Positions 23,025 to 31,361 of a stretch of 36,637 bases of DNA are shown here, piece by piece (within the stretch, counting starts at the first letter, position 1; each line of letters opens with the position of its first letter). Both the position numbers and the translations under genes were made by a program. A model generated the notes under the pieces. It saw nothing but the letters and a program-made list of their open reading frames with translations, ran no database searches and had not been told where the DNA came from. Source of the DNA: Candidatus Omnitrophota bacterium (lineage in GTDB: Bacteria > Omnitrophota > Gorgyraeia > Tantalellales > Tantalellaceae); contig JAQVSN010000004.1 of the NCBI GenBank assembly GCA_028700515.1, positions 1-36,637 of the forward strand. Direction: 5' to 3'.

Positions 23025-23822
23025 TTACCTCAGGAATAACATTTTCCGTTTGATCTTCGGCATCATTGCCTCTGCCGCTAATTCCCCCTGCCTGACTATC
23101 ACTGAGGCCTTATCGAACCCGAACTGGTCAATGTCCTTCAGCTCCGGTTTTATAGCGATATCAGCTTCGCTGGCCTGATATGTATTGAGTTCCTCTCCCA
23201 TTATCTGGATGAACTGCACTATAACTTCAAGGACATTGCGTATTTTCTGGTCGCGAACGGCAAAACCCGGATTGACCGCCACTACAAAAGTCCCGCCCAA
23301 GGCATAAGCTGCCTTAGTGGGAATACTGTTCCTGACCCCTCCGTCGACCAGGAGCTTGCCGTCGATCTCTACGGCGGTGAAAACCCCCGGCCAGGAACAG
23401 CTCGCGCGGATCAGTTTGACCAGATCCCCTGAATCATGGATAAGTTCTTCACCTGTCTCTATATCGGTCGTTGTCAGCGCGAAGGGTATCTTCATATCCT
23501 CAAACCCTCTGCCTCCGATTATACGTCCTATTATACGCTCCAGTTTGTCTCCTTTTATGAGCCCCGTGGTATAGAGTCCGGGATCGGCGATAGTGGGCCA
23601 ATTGAAATCAACTGCCATATCTTCAAGCTCACTAATGGGTATCCCCAGGCAATAGGCCGCTCCTATCAGGCTTCCGATGCTCGTTCCTACCATCATATGA
23701 AAGGGAAGGTGCCCTCTGCCGAATTGTTTCTCAAAGACCTTTAGCACTCCAAGATTCGCGAGTCCGCGGGCGCTCCCGCCTCCAAGGGCTAAAACAACCT
23801 TATTCTTCTTAAAAAGTCCCAT
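23025..23822 (-). CDS. patatin-like phospholipase, RssA type
   Basis: A 265-residue patatin-fold serine acylhydrolase of the RssA/YlbK group. The oxyanion hole is in LALGGGSARGLANLGVL, the nucleophile Ser in the elbow GTSIG (about residue 46-50), and the catalytic Asp in DGGVRNSIP. Such enzymes hydrolyse acyl groups from phospholipids or other esters. SD is GAGGAG, 9 bases before the ATG. A promoter with a palindrome at the start site lies about 100 bases upstream. It leads the patatin-DUF1844-flippase group, so a lipid-related role for the group is plausible. Confidence 0.9.
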   Translation of the reverse strand: MGLFKKNKVVLALGGGSARGLANLGVLKVFEKQFGRGHLPFHMMVGTSIGSLIGAAYCLGIPISELEDMAVDFNWPTIADPGLYTTGLIKGDKLERIIGRIIGGRGFEDMKIPFALTTTDIETGEELIHDSGDLVKLIRASCSWPGVFTAVEIDGKLLVDGGVRNSIPTKAAYALGGTFVVAVNPGFAVRDQKIRNVLEVIVQFIQIMGEELNTYQASEADIAIKPELKDIDQFGFDKASVIVRQGELAAEAMMPKIKRKMLFLR

Positions 23823-23867
23823 CTACAATATCTCCTCAGGCGGCGCTAAAACACCATTATCCCGGAG

Positions 23868-23889
23868 CACCCCGGCTACCTGCCGGGTG
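23868..23889 (-). other. stem-loop in the leader of the patatin-like gene
   Basis: CACCCCGGC (23868-23876) pairs with GCCGGGTG (23882-23889), one bulge, 5-base loop. It lies between the promoter and the SD; no T run follows on the minus strand, so it is not an ordinary terminator. Confidence 0.5.
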
Positions 23890-23901
23890 TTCTTTATCAG
23901 A

Positions 23902-23913
23902 CGGTAATTACCG
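23902..23913. promoter_or_regulatory. possible operator palindrome at the patatin-like gene promoter
   Basis: CGGTAATTACCG is a perfect 12-base palindrome, located just downstream of the expected transcription start (about 23915). Its place suggests repressor binding; the regulator is unknown. Confidence 0.4.
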
Positions 23914-23921
23914 GAAATAGT

Positions 23922-23950
23922 ATTATAATTTAATAACAGTGAACCGTAAA
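23922..23950 (-). promoter_or_regulatory. promoter of the patatin-like operon
   Basis: Minus-strand TTTACG (23950-23945), 17 bases, perfect TATAAT (23927-23922). The leader to the ATG at 23822 is about 93 bases. Confidence 0.6.
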
Positions 23951-23978
23951 GGATTGATTGGGTATCGATATGAGTGGC

Positions 23979-26591
23979 TCAATCACCCTGGGGGCTTGAG
24001 TGTACAGTAACAGTGACCTCTTCTTCGGGACGAAGCATTTCCTCTGCCACTTGGACAATATCAGCGATACTTACCGAGCCGATTTTCCCGGTATATTCCT
24101 TATAATGATCAAAGCCGAGCCCATAAAGTCTGTCGAGTGCCGCTGTCATAGCCATATTCTGGTCTGACAGGGCAGTTTCAAGATGTTCAGTTATAAGCCT
24201 CCTCTTTGAGGCCTCGACCTCCTCTTCGCCGATACTTCCGTCCCGGATACTCCTGAGGACCAGATCTATCCCGGATCGGGTTTTTACAAGGCCTTCCTCG
24301 CTCGTAGCGGCGAATACGGCAAAATAGCCGCTCTCGCTGCCGGTCATGCTGATCGCTCCTGAAAAATAGGTCAACGGATCACTTGTTCTGAGCGCCGAAA
24401 AAAGGGAACCATCCGATCCCGACATGATCGAACCCAATACCGAGAGAGCGTATTTCCTGTCATCTGAGGCCGGAACGGTTTTGTATCCCTTGAGTATCAT
24501 TGATTGGTTCTTTTTGAGATGTATCTCTCTTTCTCGGACGATCCCTCCCCTTGTCTTTTTGACCTGCAAGGATCCGTGCACCCCGGCCTTCCAGGAGCTG
24601 AATCTCTTCTCGATCTCAACAACGGTCTTTTCAGGGTCAACGCTGCCTGCGACTACAAGAACAGCCCTTCCAGGGACAAAATATTTTTTGTAGTGCTCCA
24701 CAATATCGTCTCTCGTAATAGAGGCGACCGTCTGTTCGGTGCCAAGGGGGTCCATACCAAGAACCTCATCCGGGAATATTTCGGAACGCAGGGAATTCAG
24801 CGCTGTAGCAAACACATCATCCTTTTGCTCCGAAATGGATGCCAATAATTTCTGTTTGCTCGCAGCGAACTCGTCATCGGGGAATATTGGCTGCGTCACG
24901 ATATTGTAAAGAGTATCAAGGGCCAAGGAGAATCCACTCTCCATAAGACTGACCGAAACTCCCATGCTGTTGGTTCCGCTTATCGGGGTTATCACGCCCC
25001 CGGCATTCTCAATAAGCTCGATCTGTTCATTGCCGCTGATCCCCCGCGAACCACGCAGTAATAGCTCGCTGGTAAGCGCGGATATCCCGTTATTATTAAG
25101 CGTTTCAGCCAAAAGACCTCCGCGGACAAGGAGAACAGCCGTGAAGAGCGGCTGCACACCCACCCTGATAGCACATACCTCAAGTCCATTAGGCAATGTT
25201 ACTGCTTTCATCGGCGCTTCCCCCAAAACCTCGGCCGTATTTTCGGGCACTGATGTGTTACGCGGGGCTGTTATAATGACAGTGGAATTGTCTACCTTGA
25301 GATAGCTTTCTGCGAATCGCTTTACATCGTCCTGAGTGACAAGTTCTATCCTATGGGAATATCCGGAAAGAAAATCAGGATCGGCCGTAAAGGCCTCCGA
25401 AAGTGATATGGAAGAAGCGATGTCTTCCGGCAACATGTGGGTCCTGTAGTACTCCGCCATCGTGAGACGTTTAGCTTTTTCAAGCTCTTTGCCGCTAACC
25501 CCATTTGCCGCGACTTCATCGATTGCGCTGTATATCTCGGTCAAGGCATCGTCTATTTTTGTCGGTGACCCCACTCCGGAGACTACAAAAATACCGTCAT
25601 ATCGGGGTGTATTATTGAACGAGCCCACTGAAAAGAGAAGCTCTTTGTCATCAACAAGCCTTCGATAAAGACGTGACGATCTGCCCCCTCCGAGTATCCA
25701 GCTCAACACATCCCCGGCATATAGGTCTTGCGAGTACAAACTGGTAGTGTGAAACCCCATTGTAATATACGCGAGATTCACATCCGCCTGGATACGCTTT
25801 TCTCTTGGTGTAAGCTGCTTTGGTTCCGCCGGGGCCTGCGGCAACCAAAGCATTTTCGACCGGGAATAATCTGCCATTATGTTCTCGGCAGCTAACAAAG
25901 CCTCATCCGCATTAACATCACCCACTATGGCCAGGACGATCCTTTCCGGGGAATACGCAGCGGAATGATAGCTTCGCAGATCCGTCTCTGTAAGGGACAT
26001 CAGCCTTTCCTCAGCGCCTATGATCTTATACCTGTACGGAGAGGCTATGAACGCTTCCTCAAAAAGCAGGTCCATCTGGATGCTTTGAGGATCGTCGTCC
26101 CTCATGCGTATCTCATTAAGAATGACTTCCTTCTCCGACGATATGTCCGCATCCGAGATCTCGGGCCGCATGACCATACCCGTTAATATCTCCATGGCCC
26201 TTACATAGTTCTCTTTGGGGACCGTGATGGTATATTCAGCCGAATCAAGCCCCGTGGACCCGTTGAATACGCCACCAATGGATTTTATGGAATCGATCAG
26301 CTCATCCGTGGTCTGACCGGCAGACCCCTTGAAAATGAGATGTTCCAAAAAATGAGAGATCCCGGAACCGGCATATTCCCCTTCGTTGGAAAGGCCCGAC
26401 AACGCACGCATCTGGATAGTGGCGAGTGCTGATCCCGGGACAGTCCGTATAACTACTCTGGATCCGTTGCTAAGGACAGCCTTACGGGTCTGGGCATGGG
26501 ATGGACAATTTCCTGACGACACTAACAGGATGACAGCCACTGCCGTATATTTAGCGGATCTTTGCAGGCGGACACACAACAGGTTAGACAT
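23979..26591 (-). CDS. tandem M16 zinc peptidase, exported
   Basis: An 870-residue pitrilysin-family protein with two fused M16 halves. A signal peptide (residues 1-33, cut after SHA) directs it across the inner membrane. The N-terminal half holds the inverted zinc motif HFLEH (80-84) and the downstream Glu region EKEVILNEI (about 153-161). The second half, from about residue 460, has no HxxEH (NGISALTSELLLRGSRG at that place) and is the non-catalytic partner half. Such proteases degrade peptides in the periplasm or process exported proteins. There is no SD, and the predicted -10 box ends 6 bases before the ATG; a leaderless mRNA is expected. Confidence 0.92.
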   Translation of the reverse strand: MSNLLCVRLQRSAKYTAVAVILLVSSGNCPSHAQTRKAVLSNGSRVVIRTVPGSALATIQMRALSGLSNEGEYAGSGISHFLEHLIFKGSAGQTTDELIDSIKSIGGVFNGSTGLDSAEYTITVPKENYVRAMEILTGMVMRPEISDADISSEKEVILNEIRMRDDDPQSIQMDLLFEEAFIASPYRYKIIGAEERLMSLTETDLRSYHSAAYSPERIVLAIVGDVNADEALLAAENIMADYSRSKMLWLPQAPAEPKQLTPREKRIQADVNLAYITMGFHTTSLYSQDLYAGDVLSWILGGGRSSRLYRRLVDDKELLFSVGSFNNTPRYDGIFVVSGVGSPTKIDDALTEIYSAIDEVAANGVSGKELEKAKRLTMAEYYRTHMLPEDIASSISLSEAFTADPDFLSGYSHRIELVTQDDVKRFAESYLKVDNSTVIITAPRNTSVPENTAEVLGEAPMKAVTLPNGLEVCAIRVGVQPLFTAVLLVRGGLLAETLNNNGISALTSELLLRGSRGISGNEQIELIENAGGVITPISGTNSMGVSVSLMESGFSLALDTLYNIVTQPIFPDDEFAASKQKLLASISEQKDDVFATALNSLRSEIFPDEVLGMDPLGTEQTVASITRDDIVEHYKKYFVPGRAVLVVAGSVDPEKTVVEIEKRFSSWKAGVHGSLQVKKTRGGIVREREIHLKKNQSMILKGYKTVPASDDRKYALSVLGSIMSGSDGSLFSALRTSDPLTYFSGAISMTGSESGYFAVFAATSEEGLVKTRSGIDLVLRSIRDGSIGEEEVEASKRRLITEHLETALSDQNMAMTAALDRLYGLGFDHYKEYTGKIGSVSIADIVQVAEEMLRPEEEVTVTVHSSPQGD

Positions 26592-26597
26592 ACATTC

Positions 26598-26627
26598 ATC
26601 ATATTAGACCGGGGGAGGATTTGTCAA
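26598..26627 (-). promoter_or_regulatory. promoter of the M16 peptidase gene, predicted leaderless
   Basis: Minus-strand perfect TTGACA (26627-26622), 18 bases, TATGAT (26603-26598), then GAATGT and the ATG at 26591. Transcription should start at about the A of the ATG. Confidence 0.65.
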
Positions 26628-26650
26628 GAAAAGCCCTCCGCCTCACGGAG
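26626..26650 (-). terminator. short terminator after the btuB-type gene
   Basis: CTCCG-TGAGG-CGGAG hairpin (26650-26636) followed by GGCTTTTCTT on the minus strand, 10 bases after the receptor gene stop. The stem is only 5 bp. It overlaps the -35 box of the M16 promoter. Confidence 0.5.
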
Positions 26651-26659
26651 AATGGAACA

Positions 26660-28681
26660 TCATATGCGCATGGATACACCGAAAACATAATTCCTGGAAG
26701 GCGCGGGATATTGGTCTGTAGCTGTTCCGCTTACGTTTGAAACTGCATATTCGGAATATTTCTGGTCAAACACGTTGTTTATACCTAAAAATATTTCCGC
26801 CTCCTTATATTTAAAGGACAATTTACAATTGGCGACAAATCTCCCTTTCAATACAGGCAAAGTATTGTTTTCGTCATTTATCGAGTACTGACTGGACAGG
26901 TATTCGGCATCAAGGTTTAGGGCTACAAGATCGAAAAGCGAGAGAGTCATACCTGAGGTAAGCTTGTGTTCCGGAACCAGGGGGACTTTTCGCCCCGCGA
27001 AATTGCCATCCCCGAATTCCGCGTCTATATAAGAATATGCCGCGTAAATGTCAAGCCATTTGAACGGCTGGGACCTTACGTCAGATTCGATCCCGAACCG
27101 GTTGATGCGGCCGTAATTACGGTTCTCACCGAATGCGCCGAGGCTCGGGTCATAGAATATCTCGTTATCGGAAGTCATCCAGAAAAAGTTGACTCCCGGC
27201 TGGAACCATTGGCAATGCCTGTCGCGCATGCCTATCTCCCACGTATCGCCGGCCTGCGGTTTAAGCTCCGTGTTCAATCCGCTCCACCTCGAATAAAACT
27301 CATCGGTAGCCGGAAATCTGTAGCTCCTTGAGTAACGCCCGTAGATGCTTCCTCTGTCCAGATACTTGTACTCCACGCCTGCGTCAAAAGCATATTCCCC
27401 GGGACGTTTGGTTTCATATCTTCCCGCGTTCTCGGATTGGTCGAAAACGTAGTCGGCCCATTCGTACCGATAGCCGCTTGACACAATGAACTTCTCAAAC
27501 ACTTCGGCCTTGTCATTAACATACAGCCCAAAAGTCTTCTTACGGATCTTTAACTGGTTATATGTTAACCATGCGGGAGTAACTGTAAGAAGCCTATTCT
27601 CGGCCGAGAAGGCGTCGATACCCGCGGTAAATGTGTTCCGCGCCTCGAACAGATAAAGCGCATTGATATATTTTACCGACCCGCCTTTTGAATCTATCTG
27701 GGAATTGTCCCAGGTCGCGCCTCCTCCCCACAGGTAGTCCCAGGTAGTCGTATCCAACCTCTTTTTCCTCCCCCACACATCTAAGGCCAAACTATTCTCG
27801 ATGTTTTCAACGTCAAGGAATATCGTCGGTGTGATCCTAAAAAAGGTGGTTTCGGTCTTAGCCCTGTCATTCGGCGTTGTGGAACCTCGCCTCCCAATTT
27901 GATCGATCTCCCACCTTTGAAGGCCAGCCGGCAGGCCATACCAGTCTTTGTGGTACCCTCCCTGAAGAGCTATATTCAAGATATCAGCCGGACGCACCTC
28001 AAAAGACGCGTCAAGATCATAACCATCATAATCCCCATTCAGCCTGTACCCGTCAGTTTTCGACCGTTTCGAAAATACATTATAATTCACCGGCCCTTCA
28101 TCTCCGCTCGCCTGGCAACGGAAATTCTGATACCGGAAACTTCCGAAGTCCGCGCCGCCTTCCAGGTGATGTCCTTTTTTGCCCTGTTTTGTGATTATAT
28201 TGACCACTCCCGCGGCGGCGTTATCTCCATAGAGCACCGATCCCGCGCCCCTCAGGACCTCTATCCTCTCCACGTTCTCTATAGGTATCTGGCTCCAGTC
28301 TGTCCCTGAGATATCGATCTCGTTGACCCTTCTTCCGTCGACCATGACAAGAAGGTTCCTTCCAGCTGTATCCCCGAAACCGCGCATGTCGACTGTTACT
28401 GTTTTCCCGGCCTGGGTATAATCCGACACGAATATCCCCGGCTCCCTCCTGAGAAGCTCGTAAATATGTTTGGCATTAGAACGTGCTATGGCCTTTTCAT
28501 CGATTATTGATATATTTCCCGGAAAATCCCATGCCGGTGCGGAGAAACCGAAAGGGGTAACGGCATTCTCTTCTAAAAACTCAATCTTTGGCGATGTCTC
28601 TTCCGGATGCGCGTTCCCCCCGCCGCCCAGGCACATGATCGCCAGTGACGTCAGCACGATATGTCTCTTCAAGTAGCTCAC
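26660..28681 (-). CDS. btuB: BtuB-type TonB-dependent outer membrane receptor (cobalamin)
   Basis: A 673-residue TonB-dependent receptor: signal peptide (cut near GGGGNA), plug domain (about 35-160, with LVMVDGRRVNEIDISGTDW, then VERIEVLRGAGSVLYGDNA, both typical plug motifs), then a 22-strand barrel ending in aromatic-rich strands (final NYVFGVSMRI). The vitamin B12 call rests on the cobalamin riboswitch immediately upstream. The start is GTG at 28681 with GGGAGG 6 bases before; longer in-frame starts lie inside the terminator hairpin. The receptor needs TonB/ExbBD, not in the window. A corrinoid relative rather than B12 itself is possible. Confidence 0.88.
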   Translation of the reverse strand: MSYLKRHIVLTSLAIMCLGGGGNAHPEETSPKIEFLEENAVTPFGFSAPAWDFPGNISIIDEKAIARSNAKHIYELLRREPGIFVSDYTQAGKTVTVDMRGFGDTAGRNLLVMVDGRRVNEIDISGTDWSQIPIENVERIEVLRGAGSVLYGDNAAAGVVNIITKQGKKGHHLEGGADFGSFRYQNFRCQASGDEGPVNYNVFSKRSKTDGYRLNGDYDGYDLDASFEVRPADILNIALQGGYHKDWYGLPAGLQRWEIDQIGRRGSTTPNDRAKTETTFFRITPTIFLDVENIENSLALDVWGRKKRLDTTTWDYLWGGGATWDNSQIDSKGGSVKYINALYLFEARNTFTAGIDAFSAENRLLTVTPAWLTYNQLKIRKKTFGLYVNDKAEVFEKFIVSSGYRYEWADYVFDQSENAGRYETKRPGEYAFDAGVEYKYLDRGSIYGRYSRSYRFPATDEFYSRWSGLNTELKPQAGDTWEIGMRDRHCQWFQPGVNFFWMTSDNEIFYDPSLGAFGENRNYGRINRFGIESDVRSQPFKWLDIYAAYSYIDAEFGDGNFAGRKVPLVPEHKLTSGMTLSLFDLVALNLDAEYLSSQYSINDENNTLPVLKGRFVANCKLSFKYKEAEIFLGINNVFDQKYSEYAVSNVSGTATDQYPAPSRNYVFGVSMRI

Positions 28682-28703
28682 TCTGGTCCTCCCTGCCAGA
28701 GAT

Positions 28704-28738
28704 AAAAAAAGCCCCTGGCACAAAAATGCCAAGGGCTT
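28704..28738 (-). terminator. riboswitch expression-platform terminator
   Basis: Minus-strand hairpin GCCCTTGGCA (28736-28727), loop TTTTTG, TGCCAGGGGC (28720-28711), followed by seven Ts (28710-28704). It stands between the aptamer and the GTG start of the receptor gene. Upstream GGGCAAGCCC at the stem foot (about 28741-28732) could compete with it. Transcription-level control by B12 is expected. Confidence 0.85.
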
Positions 28739-28802
28739 GCCCGTCTATGGACCCTATGGTCGACCATCATCAGGCCTCCGCGGGCCTTCGGTCATATATT
28801 CG

Positions 28803-28942
28803 GCATAGGCAGGTCTTCTGACTCCCGGGTCATCCTACTAACCCCGCCTTCCCGCCAAAATGGCAGTGGCTAAAAGGGTTTTCGTCACCGGCTACAGCGG
28901 CGGGACCGTGTCCGACTCTACGGACTTCCCTATTGAGGCCTT
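28803..28942 (-). ncRNA. cobalamin (B12) riboswitch aptamer
   Basis: The minus strand carries the conserved parts in order: CAATAGGGAAGTCCG, ACGGTCCCGCCGCTGT, CCGGTGACGAAAACC, GCCACTG, GGGAAGGC, AGTAGGATGACCCGGGAG, and the B12 box AGTCAGAAGACCTGCC (28823-28808). This is the full class-I-type aptamer. No good promoter lies in the 27 bases to the preceding gene, so it is probably read from the DUF6580 gene's promoter. Binding of adenosylcobalamin should favour the terminator at 28704-28738 and shut off the receptor. Confidence 0.95.
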
Positions 28943-28966
28943 GCGGCCGCCTGTGCCGTTACAAAT

Positions 28967-29473
28967 TCATTTACTCGCGATGAGGACCATGCGCAGCTGT
29001 TTCTGCGAAACAAAACGAAGCGCTGCCTCATATGTTCCGAACAGTATCCCTGAAAAAATGATGTTGCCGGCCATGGTATTCCTCAAGAAAGGCAGAGCGT
29101 TAATGTAACATTGCGCCATACCATCAAAGGTCCGGGGATACCAGGCCATCCATACACCAAAGTTGGTTATAACATAGAATAGAACGGAAGAAACGACCGT
29201 AGCTCCAATAATGTATCCGGGGCTAGTCCGTTCTTTGAGGAACATGCCTATCAACGCCGTCAGAGCGAAAGCCCCCCAGGTATATAGAACAACATCATGC
29301 ATGCCTAAAATGACATCGCTCAGGACCATTATCGCCAGAGGGACCCATGGGACGATCTTACGGTCAAGATATGCCCCGGAGAATAGCGCTATCGCGGCTA
29401 CCGGGACAAAGTTCGGAGCGTGAGGGATAAGCCTCATGAATATCCCCAAAAACATCAAAGCATATACAAGCAT
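28967..29473 (-). CDS. DUF6580-type membrane protein, possible cobalamin-related transporter component
   Basis: A 168-residue membrane protein with about five hydrophobic segments. Motifs PHAPNFVPVAAIALFSGAYL, the VLSDVILGMHD block, and ITNFGVWMAWYPRTFDGMAQ match the DUF6580 family, described as putative transport proteins and similar in size to ECF S-components. The start at 29473 has GGAGG 7 bases upstream and its own consensus-like promoter; a longer start is not supported. The B12 riboswitch begins 27 bases after its stop, so it is either co-transcribed with the BtuB-type gene or only adjacent. A role in corrinoid handling is inference from this position. Confidence 0.78.
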   Translation of the reverse strand: MLVYALMFLGIFMRLIPHAPNFVPVAAIALFSGAYLDRKIVPWVPLAIMVLSDVILGMHDVVLYTWGAFALTALIGMFLKERTSPGYIIGATVVSSVLFYVITNFGVWMAWYPRTFDGMAQCYINALPFLRNTMAGNIIFSGILFGTYEAALRFVSQKQLRMVLIASK

Positions 29474-29491
29474 ATATGTCCTCCATGGAAA

Positions 29492-29520
29492 ATTATAGCA
29501 CATCACTTTTCAATATCCAA
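29492..29520 (-). promoter_or_regulatory. promoter of the DUF6580-type gene
   Basis: Minus-strand TTGGAT (29520-29515), 17 bases, perfect TATAAT (29497-29492). The leader is about 12 bases and holds the SD GGAGG. Confidence 0.65.
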
Positions 29521-29530
29521 CATTTTTGCC

Positions 29531-30019
29531 CTATCTGCCGAGAAGCCCTTTGCCTGCCAGACTCAGCAGGGTTATGACAATGCCTGCTATCGCAACCCCA
29601 GCGGTAACAGCCGGAAAAGCGTACCTGAAATGGATACGGAACAGTGTAGCCGCTATGCACCCCGTCCAGGCTCCTGTCATAGGAAGCGGTACGGCCACGA
29701 ACAACATAAGCCCTATGGCCTCAAACCTCTCGATGAGATCGGATTTTTTTCTGGTCCTGTTCTCGAGCCAGTCAAAAAAGCGGGAAAATACCGGGATCTT
29801 CCTGAGTCTTTCCGAGATCGGATGGAAAAGAAAAAGAAGAGGGATGACCGGCAGCATGTTTCCGGCAAACGCTACGAGAAAAGTTTTTACAGGGGGGATG
29901 CCGAAAGCAATGCCCATGGGTATAGCACCCCTAAGTTCAGAGACAGGCATTGCCGCAAGGACAAATACCGCAAGTTCCTTGCTTGATGATGCCAGCATAT
30001 CAGCTATTATGTCTATCAT
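29531..30019 (-). CDS. small multidrug export family (COG2426-like) membrane protein
   Basis: A 162-residue polytopic protein of the family named small multidrug export protein (COG2426). The signature PVSELRGAIPMGIAFGIPP at residues 25-43 and the later VPLPMTGAWTGCIAATL are present, with four or so membrane segments. The name comes from early annotation; transport of drugs has little support, and the real substrate is unknown. An SD-like GGTGAAGGG precedes the ATG. It is the last gene of the long run that begins with the aminotransferase. Confidence 0.83.
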   Translation of the reverse strand: MIDIIADMLASSSKELAVFVLAAMPVSELRGAIPMGIAFGIPPVKTFLVAFAGNMLPVIPLLFLFHPISERLRKIPVFSRFFDWLENRTRKKSDLIERFEAIGLMLFVAVPLPMTGAWTGCIAATLFRIHFRYAFPAVTAGVAIAGIVITLLSLAGKGLLGR

Positions 30020-30037
30020 TTATACCCTTCACCTTTC

Positions 30038-30679
30038 CTATTCACCCCAGCCAAAACGGCCTCTAAGAGGCACAAAAATACACGGACAAATATCGTATTG
30101 CCTGAAACCGTCCCCTGCTCTCTCCACCACTGTTAGGACCTGATGCGAAAGATCACCCACTGGAATGACCAATCTGGAACCGTCGGCAAGCTGCTGTTTA
30201 AGTGGATCCGGGATATAGGGTGCGCCGGCCGTCACAATGATCCCCCCGAACGGGGCTTCCTCGGGCCAACCGGATGTCCCGTCACCAAGCCGGTATTTTA
30301 CGTTCCGTATATTCTGCCTTCCGATCGCCGTCATGGCCGAACGCAAAAGATGTTCATCGCTTTCTACGGTACAGACCTCCTGCGCCAAGGTCGAAAGTAT
30401 CGCAGCCTGATAGCCGCTCCCGGTCCCGATCTCAAGGACCTTCTCGCTGCCGGACAGCGCAAGGGATTGTGTCATAAGCGCTGCGATGTACGGTTGTGAT
30501 ATGGTTTGCCCTTTGCCTATGGGCAGCGGATGGTCGGAATAAGCTTCTCCGGCAAGCTCTTCCGGAACGAATTCATGCCGCCGGACCCTCCTGAATGCAG
30601 CTATCACACGCGGATCGCTTATTCCGCGCGGAATGAGCTGCGTCTCAACCATCAGATCTTTTTTTGATGTGTAGTCCAT
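30038..30679 (-). CDS. pcm: protein-L-isoaspartate O-methyltransferase
   Basis: The SAM-dependent enzyme that methylates isoaspartyl residues to start their repair. The 213-residue length is normal. Motif I VLEIGTGSGYQAAIL binds SAM, and the N-terminal PCMT block FRRVRRHEFVPEELAGEAYS and the IVTAGAPYIPDPLKQQL segment are typical. It overlaps the GT2 gene by 35 bases if the first ATG is used; a second ATG at 30652 would reduce this to 8. Neither start has a clear SD. Confidence 0.93.
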   Translation of the reverse strand: MDYTSKKDLMVETQLIPRGISDPRVIAAFRRVRRHEFVPEELAGEAYSDHPLPIGKGQTISQPYIAALMTQSLALSGSEKVLEIGTGSGYQAAILSTLAQEVCTVESDEHLLRSAMTAIGRQNIRNVKYRLGDGTSGWPEEAPFGGIIVTAGAPYIPDPLKQQLADGSRLVIPVGDLSHQVLTVVERAGDGFRQYDICPCIFVPLRGRFGWGE

Positions 30680-31361
30680 TCTTGGCCAGTGAGTGTTTGA
30701 TCACAAGACGGAAAAATCTTATGGTATCGCGCAAAGGGTTTATCTTTGAAAGTTCATCCCCGTATATGGTCTGTACCGGCACCGAAAGGATCTTCATCTT
30801 TTTCCCGGCGGCATGGATTATCATTTCTGACTCTATATCGTACCTGTCCGATTCCAGAACAATATCCCGCATGGCGCCGGCGCGAAGAAGTCTGAACCCG
30901 CACTGGGAATCGGGTATGTCGTGGCCGCACATTTTAGATATCACCCATGACGTGAAACGGTTGGTCCAATATCTGTCGAGCGGCATATCACTCGTCTTTC
31001 CCATCCTGTTCCCTATAACTATATCTGTCTCTTCTTTTTCGGTCACGGCCATAAGACTGGTAACATCTTCCGGATGATGTTGACCATCGCCATCCATCAT
31101 AACGATCCATTCATACTTCATCTTATCCATTACATGAGCGATCCCGCTTCTAACCGAAACACCTTTACCAAGATTGGAAGTATGTCGAAGCACCATAGCG
31201 CCGGCATCCAAAGCCTCTCTCTCGGTGTTATCGACAGACCCATCGTCTATTACGAGAACATTCAACCCCATATCGACGAGGACCTTCACTATTCCTCCGA
31301 TGGTCTTGACCTCATTATAGGCCGGGATCATAACTATAGTATTGTCTGGCCGGGCTCCCAT
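30645..31361 (-). CDS. family 2 glycosyltransferase, DPM1/DolP-sugar synthase-like
   Basis: A GT-A fold enzyme of 238 residues. The nucleotide-sugar site is in VMIPAYNEVKTIG and VLVIDDGSVDNTE, and the metal-binding DxD-like motif is MMDGDGQHHPEDV. IVIGNRMG and the conserved SQCGFRLLRAG follow, as in dolichyl-phosphate mannose synthase-like proteins. There is no membrane tail, so it is a soluble or peripheral form, probably acting on an undecaprenyl-phosphate or glycolipid acceptor. The start at 31361 is preceded by AGGAG; an ATG at 31382 is also open. It overlaps the end of the LpxL-type gene, and belongs to the envelope lipid cluster. Confidence 0.86.
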   Translation of the reverse strand: MGARPDNTIVMIPAYNEVKTIGGIVKVLVDMGLNVLVIDDGSVDNTEREALDAGAMVLRHTSNLGKGVSVRSGIAHVMDKMKYEWIVMMDGDGQHHPEDVTSLMAVTEKEETDIVIGNRMGKTSDMPLDRYWTNRFTSWVISKMCGHDIPDSQCGFRLLRAGAMRDIVLESDRYDIESEMIIHAAGKKMKILSVPVQTIYGDELSKINPLRDTIRFFRLVIKHSLAKNGLHIKKRSDG

